Source: Microbacterium foliorum
GTDB taxonomy: Bacteria > Actinomycetota > Actinomycetes > Actinomycetales > Microbacteriaceae
Assembly (NCBI RefSeq): GCF_003367705.1
Contig: NZ_CP031425.1
Coordinates: 1,612,001-1,676,000 of the forward strand
Direction: 5' to 3'
Length of the DNA: 64,000 bases
In this document: positions 26,561 to 36,304 of the stretch, one piece after another
Numbering within the stretch: the first letter of the stretch is position 1
Layout of the letters: each line of letters opens with the position of its first letter
Notes under the pieces: model-generated
Seen by the model: the letters and a program-made list of their open reading frames with translations, nothing else
What the model was told of the DNA's origin: nothing
Database searches by the model: none
Position numbers and translations under genes: made by a program

Positions 26561-26566
26561 GGACCC

Positions 26567-27439
<873 letters not shown>

Positions 27440-27483
27440 CGACGGGACTACCGCCGCGAGCACGAGGCTGGTTTCATAGCGTT

Positions 27484-27984
27484 ATGGCGATCGAACACGA
27501 CTACTTCGGACTCCTGTCGTCAGGACCCGACGGCTCGATCTTCTGGTCGGAGACCGTGGAACTCGGTGACCAGAGCGTCACCGTCGATCTCACGGCCCCT
27601 GATCAGGACGACGTCTCCACTGACGCCCTCGACATCGCAGCGTCGCTGATCGCCGGGCTGGAGAGCGTCGACGACACCTCCCGCCGTGGGATGCTCGCAG
27701 AGGTCGACGACCGCACCAGCGAGGTGACCGAGTACATCCTGCAGCAGCAGGAGGCGTACGGCGACGAGCTGGAGGATGTGCTGGTCGATGTGAGCGGCGA
27801 TGCCGCCGTCGACATCATCCGCTCGCTGCGGCTGATGAGCATGACGATCCTGGCCGACGAGCACGGAGGATCCGAGCCGTTCGCCGTGCTCGAGTACGCA
27901 CTCGACGCCGGCACCACAGACGATGTGCTGCTCGTGAACCTCGGTTCCGACGGCAGCGTGCAGTCGGTGATGAGTGCCGACTGA
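27484..27984 (+). CDS. DUF2004-like hypothetical protein
   Basis: The 166-residue acidic soluble protein (MAIEHDYFGLLSSG at the start) resembles DUF2004 proteins in its N-terminal strand pattern and the repeated acidic helices, but this is by eye only. It has no signal peptide or membrane segment. It follows ftsY by 44 nt and ends 42 nt before convergent lipA. Function is unknown. Confidence 0.6.
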   Translation: MAIEHDYFGLLSSGPDGSIFWSETVELGDQSVTVDLTAPDQDDVSTDALDIAASLIAGLESVDDTSRRGMLAEVDDRTSEVTEYILQQQEAYGDELEDVLVDVSGDAAVDIIRSLRLMSMTILADEHGGSEPFAVLEYALDAGTTDDVLLVNLGSDGSVQSVMSAD

Positions 27985-28026
27985 GAGGTCGGCACGGGTG
28001 GGACTCCGTATGACGGAAGCCGCCGC

Positions 28027-29016
28027 TCAGACGGCCTGAGCGAACCCGAGGTCGGCGCTCTCGGCGATATGCGCGAGGTGCGGGGGGATCTCCCGTCCCT
28101 TCGACACCATCGACTGGGCCCACAGGCGACCGGCGCGGTATGACGAGCGCACCAGGGGACCGGCGAGCACGCCGAGGAAGCCGATCCGCTCCGCCTCCTC
28201 CTTGAACTCCACGAACTCTGCGGGCTTCACCCACCGGGAGACCGGCAGGTGCCGAGGCGACGGGCGCAGGTACTGGGTGATGGTGATGATGTCGCACCCG
28301 GCGTCATGCAGGTCCTGCAGCGCCTGCACCACCTCCTCCGGTTCCTCGCCCATGCCGAGGATGAGGTTGGACTTGGTGATCAGGCCCGCGGTGCGCCCCT
28401 GGGTGAGCACGTCGAGTGAGCGCTCGTACCGGAATGCCGGACGGATGCGCTTGAAGATGCGGGGCACCGTCTCGACATTGTGCGCGAACACCTCGGGACG
28501 CGCGTCGAAGATCTGGTCGAGGAATGCGGGATCCGCGTTGTGCTCGTTCGCCAGCAGCTCGACACCCGTGTTCGGGTTGAGCTCGTGGATCCTGCGGACG
28601 GTCTCGGCGTTGAGCCATGCGCCGGTGTCGGGGAGGTCGTCGCGGGCCACGCTCGTGACTGTGGCGTAGCGGAGGTTCATGCGCGCCACGCTCTCGGCGA
28701 CCCGGCGCGGTTCGTCGGTGTCGTAGGCGTCGGGCTTGCCCGTGTCGATCTGGCAGAAGTCGCAGCGTCTCGTGCACTGCGAGCCGCCGATCAGGAACGT
28801 CGCCTCGCGGTCCTCCCAGCATTCGAAGATGTTGGGGCAGCCGGCCTCCTGGCAGACGGTATGGAGGTCTTCGCTCTTCACCAGCGAATGCAGAGCCGTG
28901 TACTCGGGCCCCATCTTCGCCTTGGTCTTGATCCATTCGGGCTTGCGCTCGATGGGGGTCTCCGCGTTGCGGATCTCGAGGCGGAGGAGCTTGCGTCCCT
29001 CGGGTGCGGCGGTCAT
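28027..29016 (-). CDS. lipA: Lipoyl synthase
   Basis: LipA is a radical-SAM enzyme that inserts two sulfurs into octanoyl-carrier proteins to make the lipoyl cofactor. The 329-residue protein has the auxiliary cluster ligands Cys55, Cys60 and Cys66 ([12 protein letters not shown]) and the radical-[11 protein letters not shown] motif at Cys81, Cys85 and Cys88. It closes with RSSYRAG, holding the Ser that ligates the auxiliary cluster. It overlaps lipB by 4 nt. Confidence 0.97.
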   Translation of the reverse strand: MTAAPEGRKLLRLEIRNAETPIERKPEWIKTKAKMGPEYTALHSLVKSEDLHTVCQEAGCPNIFECWEDREATFLIGGSQCTRRCDFCQIDTGKPDAYDTDEPRRVAESVARMNLRYATVTSVARDDLPDTGAWLNAETVRRIHELNPNTGVELLANEHNADPAFLDQIFDARPEVFAHNVETVPRIFKRIRPAFRYERSLDVLTQGRTAGLITKSNLILGMGEEPEEVVQALQDLHDAGCDIITITQYLRPSPRHLPVSRWVKPAEFVEFKEEAERIGFLGVLAGPLVRSSYRAGRLWAQSMVSKGREIPPHLAHIAESADLGFAQAV

Positions 29017-29672
29017 GCGGGAACTCCTGCGTGGTGGGCGGTCGAGTACTCGGCGAGGAAGGCGGCGGACACGGCGTCGACGATGTCGGCGGGGGAGAGG
29101 TCAGCTCCGACGACCTCGCTCACAGTCGTGACGCCCGCGTCGGTGATGCCGCAGGGGATGATGCCTCCGAAACCGGCGAGGCTGTTGTCGCAGTTGATCG
29201 CGAAGCCGTGCATGGTGACGCCCTGCTGCACACGCACACCGATCGCGGCGACCTTGTCCTCCGAGAGGGGGCGACGCACCCAGACGCCGCTCCGGCCGTC
29301 GACCTGATATCCGTCGACACCGAATGGGCGCAGCACGTCGATCAGCACGCGTTCGAGACGACGCACATGGGCCACGACGTCCATCGGCTCAGGGAGGCGG
29401 ACGATCGGATACCCGACGAGCTGCCCCGGGCCGTGCCAGGTGATCTTCCCACCGCGATCGACATCGATGACGGGCGTGCCGTCGTGGGGTCTCTCCTGTG
29501 GTTCCGTGCGCTTGCCCGCCGTGTACACGGCCTCGTGTTCCAGAAGGATGAGCGTGTCGGGGCGAACGCCTGAGACCACGTCGGCGTGCACGCGGCGCTG
29601 CAGATCCCATCCCTCGGCATAGGGGATGCAGTCAGGCGCGAGGCCCGGAGTCAGGATGTCGAGCGTGGTCAT
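29013..29672 (-). CDS. lipB: Octanoyl-(acyl-carrier-protein):protein N-octanoyltransferase
   Basis: LipB moves octanoate from ACP to the E2/GcvH lysine, feeding LipA. The 219-residue protein has the catalytic Lys140 (KVAAIGVRV) and Cys174 (IIPCGITD) plus [10 protein letters not shown]. Its start at 29672 follows GGGAG on the minus strand. It is first in the lipB-lipA operon. The 92 nt to the divergent TetR gene hold a 17-bp palindrome. Confidence 0.95.
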   Translation of the reverse strand: MTTLDILTPGLAPDCIPYAEGWDLQRRVHADVVSGVRPDTLILLEHEAVYTAGKRTEPQERPHDGTPVIDVDRGGKITWHGPGQLVGYPIVRLPEPMDVVAHVRRLERVLIDVLRPFGVDGYQVDGRSGVWVRRPLSEDKVAAIGVRVQQGVTMHGFAINCDNSLAGFGGIIPCGITDAGVTTVSEVVGADLSPADIVDAVSAAFLAEYSTAHHAGVPA

Positions 29673-29727
29673 GTCACTCCCACTCGGGATAGATGGATTG
29701 CGTCTAACAATACCCTCATCTGTGATC

Positions 29728-29744
29728 CGCGTCACCGTGACGCG
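29728..29744. promoter_or_regulatory. 17-bp palindrome, likely TetR operator
   Basis: CGCGTCAC-C-GTGACGCG is a perfect inverted repeat with 8-bp arms. It lies just upstream of the TAGCGT hexamer of the TetR gene, over its -35 region, which fits autorepression. Confidence 0.6.
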
Positions 29745-29752
29745 TCGCGCGG

Positions 29753-29758
29753 TAGCGT
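29753..29758 (+). promoter_or_regulatory. -10 hexamer of leaderless tetR-family gene
   Basis: TAGCGT stands 6 nt before the ATG at 29765. Confidence 0.5.
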
Positions 29759-29764
29759 GTGAGC

Positions 29765-30361
29765 ATGACCAGCACGAGCCGCGCCGGACGCCCCAGGGCG
29801 TCATCCCGCGAGACGCTGGCCGACGCTGCATGCGAGCTCTTCCTCGAGCGCGGCTACGACGCGACCTCCGTGGCTGACATCACCCAGCGGGCAGGGGTGA
29901 GCCGGTCGAGCTTCTTCAACTACTTCTCCTCGAAGAGCGACGTGCTGTGGTCGGGCTTGGACGACCGGATCGCGGCAGCGGTCGATGACCTGAGCGCCGT
30001 GCCGCAGGATCGCCAGGGAAGCGAGGTCCGGCGGATCCTCACGACCCTGGTCGCGGACTTCGCACCGGACAGTCTTGCCCTCGCCATGACGAACGCGTCC
30101 GCGATGGGGCTCGACGATGAACTGGTGCAGGATGCGGCGCTGCGCCAGGCACGGCTCTCGGCGGCACTTCGAGACCTCGCCCTGCGGTCGGGCGTCGCCG
30201 CGGTGGCCGCGGACATCGTCGCCGCCACCTGGTCGGCGGCCGTCCTCGCGGCAGTGCGGGCATGGGCGGAGAGCGGCGCCGGGCGGGGCACGGTCTCGGA
30301 GAGGTTCGACGACGCGGTGCAGGCCGTCGACGCGCTGCCCTGGCGGGCGTCGACGCGCTGA
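29765..30361 (+). CDS. TetR family transcriptional regulator
   Basis: The 198-residue protein has a TetR N-terminal helix-turn-helix (ACELFLERGYDATSVADITQRAGVSRSSFFNYFSSK, about residues 22-57) and a variable ligand-binding C-terminal domain rich in Ala and Leu. The start is ATG 29765, 6 nt after TAGCGT; a GTG at 29759 is less likely. It faces lipB across 92 nt. The palindrome at 29728-29744 suggests self-regulation and possibly control of lipBA. The effector is unknown. Confidence 0.9.
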   Translation: MTSTSRAGRPRASSRETLADAACELFLERGYDATSVADITQRAGVSRSSFFNYFSSKSDVLWSGLDDRIAAAVDDLSAVPQDRQGSEVRRILTTLVADFAPDSLALAMTNASAMGLDDELVQDAALRQARLSAALRDLALRSGVAAVAADIVAATWSAAVLAAVRAWAESGAGRGTVSERFDDAVQAVDALPWRASTR

Positions 30362-30406
30362 CCGCGTTCGCGCGCATCCCGCGCCGAGATCTGTCTCCGA
30401 GTCGCG

Positions 30407-30412
30407 TAAACT
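30407..30412 (+). promoter_or_regulatory. -10 hexamer of ffh
   Basis: TAAACT lies 10 nt before the ffh ATG, giving a leader of only a few nucleotides. Confidence 0.4.
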
Positions 30413-30422
30413 CGGTGTCACC

Positions 30423-31976
30423 ATGGCTACCTTTGGCACGCTCTCCGATCGGCTCACCGAGACCTTCCGCAATCTGCGCACGAAGGGAAAGCTCACCGCG
30501 GCCGACGTCGACGGCACAGTGCGCGAGATCCGTCGCGCACTGCTCGATGCCGACGTCGCGCTCGTCGTCGTCAAGGAGTTCACTGCGAAGGTGCGCGAGC
30601 GAGCACTGGGTGATGAGGTCAACAAGGCGCTCAACCCGGCGCAGCAGGTCGTGCAGATCGTCAACGAGGAGCTCGTCCAGATCCTGGGCGGAGAGCAGCG
30701 CCGCCTGCGGTTCGCCAAGACCGCGCCGACCGTGATCATGCTCGCAGGACTGCAGGGCTCAGGAAAGACGACCTTCGCCGGCAAGCTCGCCAAGCAGCTC
30801 GAGGGAGAGGGGCACACGCCTCTGCTCGTCGCCGCCGACCTGCAGCGTCCGAACGCCGTCAACCAGCTGCAGGTCGTGGCCGCGCAGGCGGGCGCCACGG
30901 TCTACGCCCCCGAACCCGGCAACGGCGTCGGTGACCCGGTGCGCGTGTCACGCGACGGCGTCGAGCATGCGCGTCGTCACCAGCACGATGTCGTCATCAT
31001 CGACACCGCCGGTCGTCTCGGTGTCGATGCCGAGCTGATGAAGCAGGCTTCGGACATCCGCAAGGCGACAGACCCCGACGAGGTGCTCTTCGTCATCGAC
31101 GCGATGATCGGTCAGGATGCGGTCAACACCGCGAAGGCCTTCCAGGAGGGTGTGGACTTCACCGGCGTCGTGCTCTCCAAGCTCGACGGTGACGCGCGCG
31201 GTGGTGCAGCGCTGTCCGTCGCCTCGGTGACCGGCCGGCCGATCATCTTCGCCTCGACCGGCGAGCGACTCGAGGACCTCGAGCCCTTCTACCCCGACCG
31301 TATGGCGAGTCGCATCCTCGACCTCGGTGACATCCTCACCCTCATCGAACAGGCCCAGCAGGCCTTCGATGAGGAAGAGGCCGTCAAGATGGCCGAGAAG
31401 CTCGCCACCGAGCAGTTCACCCTCGAAGACTTCCTCGACCAGCTTCAGCAGATGAAGAAGATGGGATCGATGAAGAAGATGCTGGGGATGCTCCCCGGCA
31501 TGGGGCAGATGAAGCAGCAGCTCGATGACTTCGATGAGCGCGAGATCGATCGCACCGAGGCCATCATCCGGTCGATGACGCCGGGCGAGCGCCGCAACCC
31601 GAAGGTCCTGAACGGATCGCGTCGGCTGCGCATCGCGCGCGGCTCAGGGATGACGGTCACCGACGTCAATCAGCTCGTGCAGCGCTTCGACCAGGCGGCC
31701 AAGATGATGAAGACCGTCGCACGCGGAGGCACACCGAACATTCCGGGTATGGGATCGATGCCCGGAATGGGCAAGCCCGGCGCGTCGTCGAAGCGCGGCA
31801 AGAAGGGCAAGTCCGCCGCCGGTTCTCGCTCCGGTAACCCCGCGAAGCGCGCTGCCGAGAACGCGGGGATCGCGCCGTCTTCGTCGCCGACGGGATCGGG
31901 CTTCGGCCTCGGCGGTGCGAAGGCGCCCAGCGAAGCCGACCTCGCCGAGATCCAGAAACTGTTCGGCAAGGGCTGA
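30423..31976 (+). CDS. ffh: Signal recognition particle protein Ffh
   Basis: Ffh binds signal peptides and 4.5S RNA and targets membrane proteins via FtsY. The 517-residue protein has an N domain, G1 GLQGSGKTT near residue 107, DTAGRLGVDAELM and SKLDGDARGG. The methionine-rich M domain (about residues 325-440) has the RNA-binding SGMTVTDVNQL region. The C-terminal 70 residues are basic and low in complexity. Frame upstream of ATG 30423 overlaps the TetR gene and is not conserved. The SRP RNA gene is not in this window. Confidence 0.97.
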   Translation: MATFGTLSDRLTETFRNLRTKGKLTAADVDGTVREIRRALLDADVALVVVKEFTAKVRERALGDEVNKALNPAQQVVQIVNEELVQILGGEQRRLRFAKTAPTVIMLAGLQGSGKTTFAGKLAKQLEGEGHTPLLVAADLQRPNAVNQLQVVAAQAGATVYAPEPGNGVGDPVRVSRDGVEHARRHQHDVVIIDTAGRLGVDAELMKQASDIRKATDPDEVLFVIDAMIGQDAVNTAKAFQEGVDFTGVVLSKLDGDARGGAALSVASVTGRPIIFASTGERLEDLEPFYPDRMASRILDLGDILTLIEQAQQAFDEEEAVKMAEKLATEQFTLEDFLDQLQQMKKMGSMKKMLGMLPGMGQMKQQLDDFDEREIDRTEAIIRSMTPGERRNPKVLNGSRRLRIARGSGMTVTDVNQLVQRFDQAAKMMKTVARGGTPNIPGMGSMPGMGKPGASSKRGKKGKSAAGSRSGNPAKRAAENAGIAPSSSPTGSGFGLGGAKAPSEADLAEIQKLFGKG

Positions 31977-31979
31977 CGC

Positions 31980-32846
31980 TCAGGCGCGAGGGCGGCGCAG
32001 CGCTCCGAGCTGCCCCGCGACGAGAGCCAGCAGGACGAGTGCGAGGCCGACCGTCTGCACAGGAGCGAACCTCTCTCCGGCGACCAGCGTGCCCAGAATC
32101 GCTGCGACCACGGGGGAGAGCAGCGCGAGCAACCCCGGCGCGATCACCGGCAGCTGCTGGATGCCGCGGAACCAGAGCGTGTACGCGAGCAGGCCGCCGA
32201 CGCTCCCGAGCCACAGGTAGCCGAGGGCTGCAGTGCCGTCGATCGCCGGGGGGAGACCTTCGAACATGAGCGTGAGCGGCAGCAGAAAGAGCCCACCGGC
32301 GGTCAGCTGCCAGCCCGCATACGCGACAGGGCCGACGCCGGACGGCCGACCCCAGCGTTTGGTGAGAACCATCCCGAGAGCGGTCGCGGTCACGCCCCCG
32401 GTCGCCGCGAGCACACCGAGCAGGTCGAGCGATGCCGCCGGACTCAGCACGATCAGTGCCACGCCGGCCGCGCCTACGACGGCGGCAGTCGCCGCCGTCG
32501 GGCGGATGCGCTCCTGCACGACGAGTGCGCCCAACGCGAGGATGATCAGTGGCTGCACGCCGGCCACGGCGGCGGCGACACCTCCGGGCAGCCGCTCTGC
32601 AGCGACGAAAAGGAGCGCGAAGAAGGCGCCGATGTTGAGGATGCCGAGGATCACGGCTTTGCCCCACCAGCCCCCACGCGGCAGCGTGCCGCCGATCGCG
32701 AGAGCGATGATGCCGGCGGGGAGAGCCCTCAGCACGCCTGCCAGAAGGGGATGACCTGCGGGGAGGAGCGCGGTCGTCACCAGGTACGTGGTGCCCCAGG
32801 AGATCGGGGCCAGCGCAGTGAGGAGGAGTGTCGCGGTGCGGTTCAT
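31980..32846 (-). CDS. EamA family (DMT superfamily) transporter
   Basis: The 288-residue protein has about ten transmembrane segments arranged as two EamA repeats (about residues 5-135 and 145-280), with the typical PISWGTTYLVT start of drug/metabolite exporters. The start at 32846 begins the first membrane helix. It is divergent from a LysR gene 78 nt away, a common regulator/exporter pairing, so it is likely an amino-acid or metabolite efflux pump controlled by that regulator. It ends 3 nt from the ffh stop (convergent). Confidence 0.85.
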   Translation of the reverse strand: MNRTATLLLTALAPISWGTTYLVTTALLPAGHPLLAGVLRALPAGIIALAIGGTLPRGGWWGKAVILGILNIGAFFALLFVAAERLPGGVAAAVAGVQPLIILALGALVVQERIRPTAATAAVVGAAGVALIVLSPAASLDLLGVLAATGGVTATALGMVLTKRWGRPSGVGPVAYAGWQLTAGGLFLLPLTLMFEGLPPAIDGTAALGYLWLGSVGGLLAYTLWFRGIQQLPVIAPGLLALLSPVVAAILGTLVAGERFAPVQTVGLALVLLALVAGQLGALRRPRA

Positions 32847-32924
32847 CCTTCCATCGTGGGATGCACCTTCGAATGAGTCCAATGCATGCTTGTCACCGAA
32901 GACATGAGGATAGATCATGGATAC
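32847..32924. promoter_or_regulatory. Divergent control region of eamA and lysR-family gene
   Basis: The 78-nt gap holds an ATGCA-N16-TGCAT inverted repeat and TAGATC (32911-32916), 8 nt before the LysR ATG. LysR proteins usually bind T-N11-A sites in such gaps, but no single site stands out. Confidence 0.35.
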
Positions 32925-33914
32925 ATGGAACTGCAGCAGCTGAGGTACGTCATCGAGGTCGCCGCGACGTCGAGCTTCACCCGCGCGGCGGAGCGATGCT
33001 TCGTGACGCAATCCGCTCTCAGCCATCAGGTGGCAGCACTCGAGCGCGAGCTCGGAGAGCGTCTGTTCGTCCGATCGAGTCGCAGCGTCCGCGTCACCGA
33101 GGCGGGGGAGGCCTTCCTCGAGCACGCGCGCACCGCAGTCGCCGCGGCAGAGAACGCCAGGGATGCGGCGAGCTCGGCAGGAGGACGGGTCGTGGGCACG
33201 CTCCGTCTGGGCATCATCCCCACGGTCACCGCGCTCGACGTGCCCGCGCTCATCGCGCGATTCCGCTCCGCCCATCCGGACGCCAGGGTCGAGCTCACCG
33301 TCGGGAACAGCGACGCGCTCGTCGACGCGCTGCGCCGGGGCGAGCTCGATGCCGCACTGCTCGGCCTGCGGCCAGGCGTGGAGCCTCGCGGCGTCGCGGT
33401 GCGTGAGCTCTCGCGGGAGCGGCTCGTGGCAGCGGTGCCGCGAGCACATCGCCTGGCTGGGCGCCGGCGCGTGCGCCTGGCCGACCTCGCGGACGAGACC
33501 TTCGCGGACTTCCCGTCCGGCACGTCGGGGCGCGCGCAGAGCGACGCCGCATTCGCTGCGGCGGGCATCGCGCGTGACGTGGCCTTCGAGGCGGACTCTG
33601 CCGCGCTCATGCTCGGACTCGTGAGCGCCGGGGTCGCCGTGACGCTGCTGGCGCCGGGGGCGGTCGCCTCCGCCGCCTCCGGCGTGGTCGCCGTCGCGGT
33701 GTCCGACGGGCCGGAGCGGATCGAGTACGCGGCGTGGGACGCCCGCTCGCCACGCGGTGTCACATCCGCTCTGCTCCGCGCGATCGAGGGGCTCGCCCCG
33801 GTCGGGAGAGACGCGGCGACCCCTGACGACGAAGCGGGCCCCGACGACGAAGCGGGCCCGGACGACGAAGCGGGCCCGGAGGAATCCTCCGAGCCCGCTC
33901 CCTCACGACACTGA
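32925..33914 (+). CDS. LysR family transcriptional regulator
   Basis: The 329-residue protein starts with the canonical LysR helix-turn-helix (MELQQLRYVIEVAATSSFTR; AAERCFVTQSALSHQVAALE) followed by a periplasmic-binding-like effector domain (about residues 90-295). ATG 32925 is chosen over an in-frame ATG at 32886 because the HTH begins there. The last 30 residues are odd: three copies of an Asp/Glu/Ala/Gly/Pro unit encoded by 18-nt repeats, then EESSEPAPSRH. This tail overlaps a transcription terminator-like hairpin, so it probably arose by read-through into the intergenic region. Confidence 0.88.
   Translation: MELQQLRYVIEVAATSSFTRAAERCFVTQSALSHQVAALERELGERLFVRSSRSVRVTEAGEAFLEHARTAVAAAENARDAASSAGGRVVGTLRLGIIPTVTALDVPALIARFRSAHPDARVELTVGNSDALVDALRRGELDAALLGLRPGVEPRGVAVRELSRERLVAAVPRAHRLAGRRRVRLADLADETFADFPSGTSGRAQSDAAFAAAGIARDVAFEADSAALMLGLVSAGVAVTLLAPGAVASAASGVVAVAVSDGPERIEYAAWDARSPRGVTSALLRAIEGLAPVGRDAATPDDEAGPDDEAGPDDEAGPEESSEPAPSRH
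33825..33878. repeat. Three 18-nt tandem repeats at the 3' end of the LysR gene
   Basis: The unit GACGACGAAGCGGGCCC(C/G) is repeated exactly three times, encoding DDEAGP in phase. Confidence 0.9.
33870..33897. terminator. Bidirectional terminator-like hairpin
   Basis: GCGGGC-C-CGGAGGA and TCCTCCG-A-GCCCGC face each other with a single mismatch and a very short centre. The hairpin sits between the convergent LysR and glpK genes, partly inside the LysR coding end. Confidence 0.5.
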
Positions 33915-33916
33915 GG

Positions 33917-35431
33917 TCACTTCACGTCTTCGTCGACCCAGTCCATCGACTTGTCGACGGCCTTGCGCCACAGGCGCAGCTGGCGATCGCGCTCGGCCTC
34001 GTCGAGCGACGGCTCCCACCGGCGGTCCTCCTGCCAGTTCGCGGAGAGGTCGTCGAGACCGTTCCAGAAGCCGACCGCGAGCCCGGCCGCGTATGCCGCG
34101 CCGAGGGCGGTGGTCTCTGCGACCACGGGACGGACCACCGGCACGCCGAGGACGTCCGCCTGGAACTGCATGAGCGCATCGTTCGCGACCATGCCGCCGT
34201 CGACCTTGAGCTCGGTGAGATCCACGCCCGCATCCGCGTTCACCGCGTCGAGCACGTCGCGGGTCTGGAAGGCCACGGCCTCCAGAGCGGCGCGCGCGAT
34301 GTGGTTCTTGTTCGCGTAGCGGGTGAGACCGACGATCGCGCCGCGCGCGTCCGGGCGCCAGTACGGGGCGAACAGGCCGGAGAAGGCCGGCACGATGTAC
34401 ACGCCGCCGTTGTCCTCGACCTTCTCGGCCAGCTCCTCGACCTCGGGGGCAGAGGAGATGATCCCCAGCTGATCGCGCAGCCACTGGATCAGCGACCCGG
34501 TGACGGCGATCGAGCCCTCGAGCGCGTAGTGCGTGGGCTGGTCGCCGAGCTTGTAGCCGACGGTGGTCAGCAGGCCGTTCTTCGAGTGGACGATCTCCTC
34601 GCCCGTGTTGAAGATCAGGAAGCAACCGGTGCCGTAGGTGTTCTTGCTCTCGCCCTGCTGGAACGCGGCCTGGCCGAAGGTGGCGGCCTGCTGGTCGCCG
34701 AGGATGCCTGCGATCGGGGTCTCCCGCAGCAGCGAGGAGTCCTCTGCGGCGCCGTAGACCTCGGAGGAGGAGCGGATCTCCGGCATCATCGAGCGCGGGA
34801 CGCCGAAGGCCTCGAGGATGTCGTCACGCCACTCGAGCGTCTCGAGATCCATGAACATCGTGCGCGAGGCGTTCGTGACGTCCGTGACGTGCACGCCGCC
34901 GTCGACGCCGCCCGTGAGGTTCCAGAGCACCCAGCTGTCGGTGGTGCCGAAGATCAGGTCACCGGCCTCCGCCTTCTCGCGGGCCCCGTCGACGTTCTCG
35001 AGGATCCACGCGATCTTCGTGCCCGAGAAGTAGGTCGCGAGCGGAAGGCCGACGATGGGCTTGAAGCGCTCGACGCCGCCGTCCGCCGCGAGGCGGTCGA
35101 CGATCGCCTGCGTACGGGTGTCCTGCCAGACGATGGCGTTGTAGGCGGGCTTGCCGGTGGTCTTGTCCCAGACGACTGCGGTCTCGCGCTGGTTGGTGAT
35201 TCCGACCGCGGCGATGTCATGACGGGTCAGGTCGGCGCGGCTCAATGCCAGACCGATGACCTCCTGCACGTTGCGCCAGATCTCGGAGGCATCGTGCTCG
35301 ACCCACCCGGCCTTGGGCAGGATCTGCTCGTGCTCCTTCTGGCCCGTCGCGATGATGCTGCCCTTCTTGTCGAAGATGATCGCGCGGCTCGATGTGGTTC
35401 CCTGGTCGATGGCGAGGATGTAGTCAGCCAT
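33917..35431 (-). CDS. glpK: Glycerol kinase
   Basis: GlpK phosphorylates glycerol to sn-glycerol-3-phosphate. The 504-residue FGGY kinase begins [18 protein letters not shown], with the phosphate-1 motif, and has [10 protein letters not shown] and the [18 protein letters not shown] region, at normal length. AAAGGAG precedes the ATG, and glpF ends 28 nt upstream. It is third in the glpD-glpF-glpK operon, and its stop is 2 nt from the convergent LysR stop. Confidence 0.97.
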   Translation of the reverse strand: MADYILAIDQGTTSSRAIIFDKKGSIIATGQKEHEQILPKAGWVEHDASEIWRNVQEVIGLALSRADLTRHDIAAVGITNQRETAVVWDKTTGKPAYNAIVWQDTRTQAIVDRLAADGGVERFKPIVGLPLATYFSGTKIAWILENVDGAREKAEAGDLIFGTTDSWVLWNLTGGVDGGVHVTDVTNASRTMFMDLETLEWRDDILEAFGVPRSMMPEIRSSSEVYGAAEDSSLLRETPIAGILGDQQAATFGQAAFQQGESKNTYGTGCFLIFNTGEEIVHSKNGLLTTVGYKLGDQPTHYALEGSIAVTGSLIQWLRDQLGIISSAPEVEELAEKVEDNGGVYIVPAFSGLFAPYWRPDARGAIVGLTRYANKNHIARAALEAVAFQTRDVLDAVNADAGVDLTELKVDGGMVANDALMQFQADVLGVPVVRPVVAETTALGAAYAAGLAVGFWNGLDDLSANWQEDRRWEPSLDEAERDRQLRLWRKAVDKSMDWVDEDVK

Positions 35432-35459
35432 GGTGTTCTCCTTTGAAGTCAGGTTCGGA

Positions 35460-36212
35460 TCAGGCGAGGTTCAGCAGGACCGGGGCGGCGAGAGCGGCGA
35501 GAGCTCCACCGATCAGCGGGCCCACGACCGGAACCCACGAGTAGGACCAGTCGCTCGAGCCCTTGCCCTTGATCGGCAGGATGGCGTGCGCGATACGAGG
35601 ACCGAGGTCACGTGCGGGGTTGATCGCGTACCCGGTCGGTCCACCGAGCGATGCGCCGATGGCCACCACGACGAGGGCGACGGGCAGTGCGCTGAGCGGT
35701 CCGAGGCCTCCGGGGGTACCGATGTCTGCGACGCCGTAGTCGGCGAACGCGAAGACCGCGAAGACGAGCACGAAGGTGCCGATGATCTCTGTGACGAGAT
35801 TCCATCCGTAGGACCGGATCGCCGGGCCGGTCGAGAAGACGCCGAGCTTGTTGGCCGCGTCGGGCTCCTCGTCGAAGTGCTGCTTGTAGGCGAGCCAGGT
35901 GAGGATCGCACCGACGATGGCACCGAGGAGCTCGGCGCCGGTGGCGACGGCGAACTGCGAGAAGTCGATCTTCCCGCCGATGAGCAGTCCGATGCCGACG
36001 GCGGGGTTCAGGATCGCACCGGAGTACGCGGAGGCGAGGACACCGACGAAGACCGCGAGGCCCCATCCCCAGTTGACCATCAGGAAGCCGCCGCCGAAGC
36101 CCTTGTTCTTCGCCAGGGCGACGTTCGCGACCACACCACAACCCAGGAGGATCAGCATCGCTGTGCCGACGAACTCCGACAGGAAGTAGAGACCGAGATT
36201 CACATCAGTCAT
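35460..36212 (-). CDS. glpF: Glycerol uptake facilitator (aquaglyceroporin)
   Basis: The 250-residue MIP-family channel has six membrane segments and the two pore motifs NPAVG and NPARD. The Asp after the second NPAR is the mark of glycerol-conducting members. The start at 36212 ([10 protein letters not shown]) follows GAAAGG; the frame is open 12 codons further but into the hairpin region. It sits between glpD (92 nt upstream) and glpK. Confidence 0.95.
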   Translation of the reverse strand: MTDVNLGLYFLSEFVGTAMLILLGCGVVANVALAKNKGFGGGFLMVNWGWGLAVFVGVLASAYSGAILNPAVGIGLLIGGKIDFSQFAVATGAELLGAIVGAILTWLAYKQHFDEEPDAANKLGVFSTGPAIRSYGWNLVTEIIGTFVLVFAVFAFADYGVADIGTPGGLGPLSALPVALVVVAIGASLGGPTGYAINPARDLGPRIAHAILPIKGKGSSDWSYSWVPVVGPLIGGALAALAAPVLLNLA

Positions 36213-36232
36213 GTCTTCATTGACCTTTCTTG

Positions 36233-36260
36233 AGTACCGGGGCCCCATAGCCCCGGTACT
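36233..36260 (-). terminator. Strong hairpin between glpD and glpF
   Basis: AGTACCGGGGC and GCCCCGGTACT form an 11-bp perfect stem with a 6-nt loop in the 92-nt glpD-glpF gap. No T-run follows on the minus strand. It may cause partial termination or block decay, setting different glpD and glpFK levels. Confidence 0.55.
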
Positions 36261-36304
36261 TGTTGGGAGTTACACCGCGTGGAGGGCGGCGTTCGGATCT
36301 CTCG

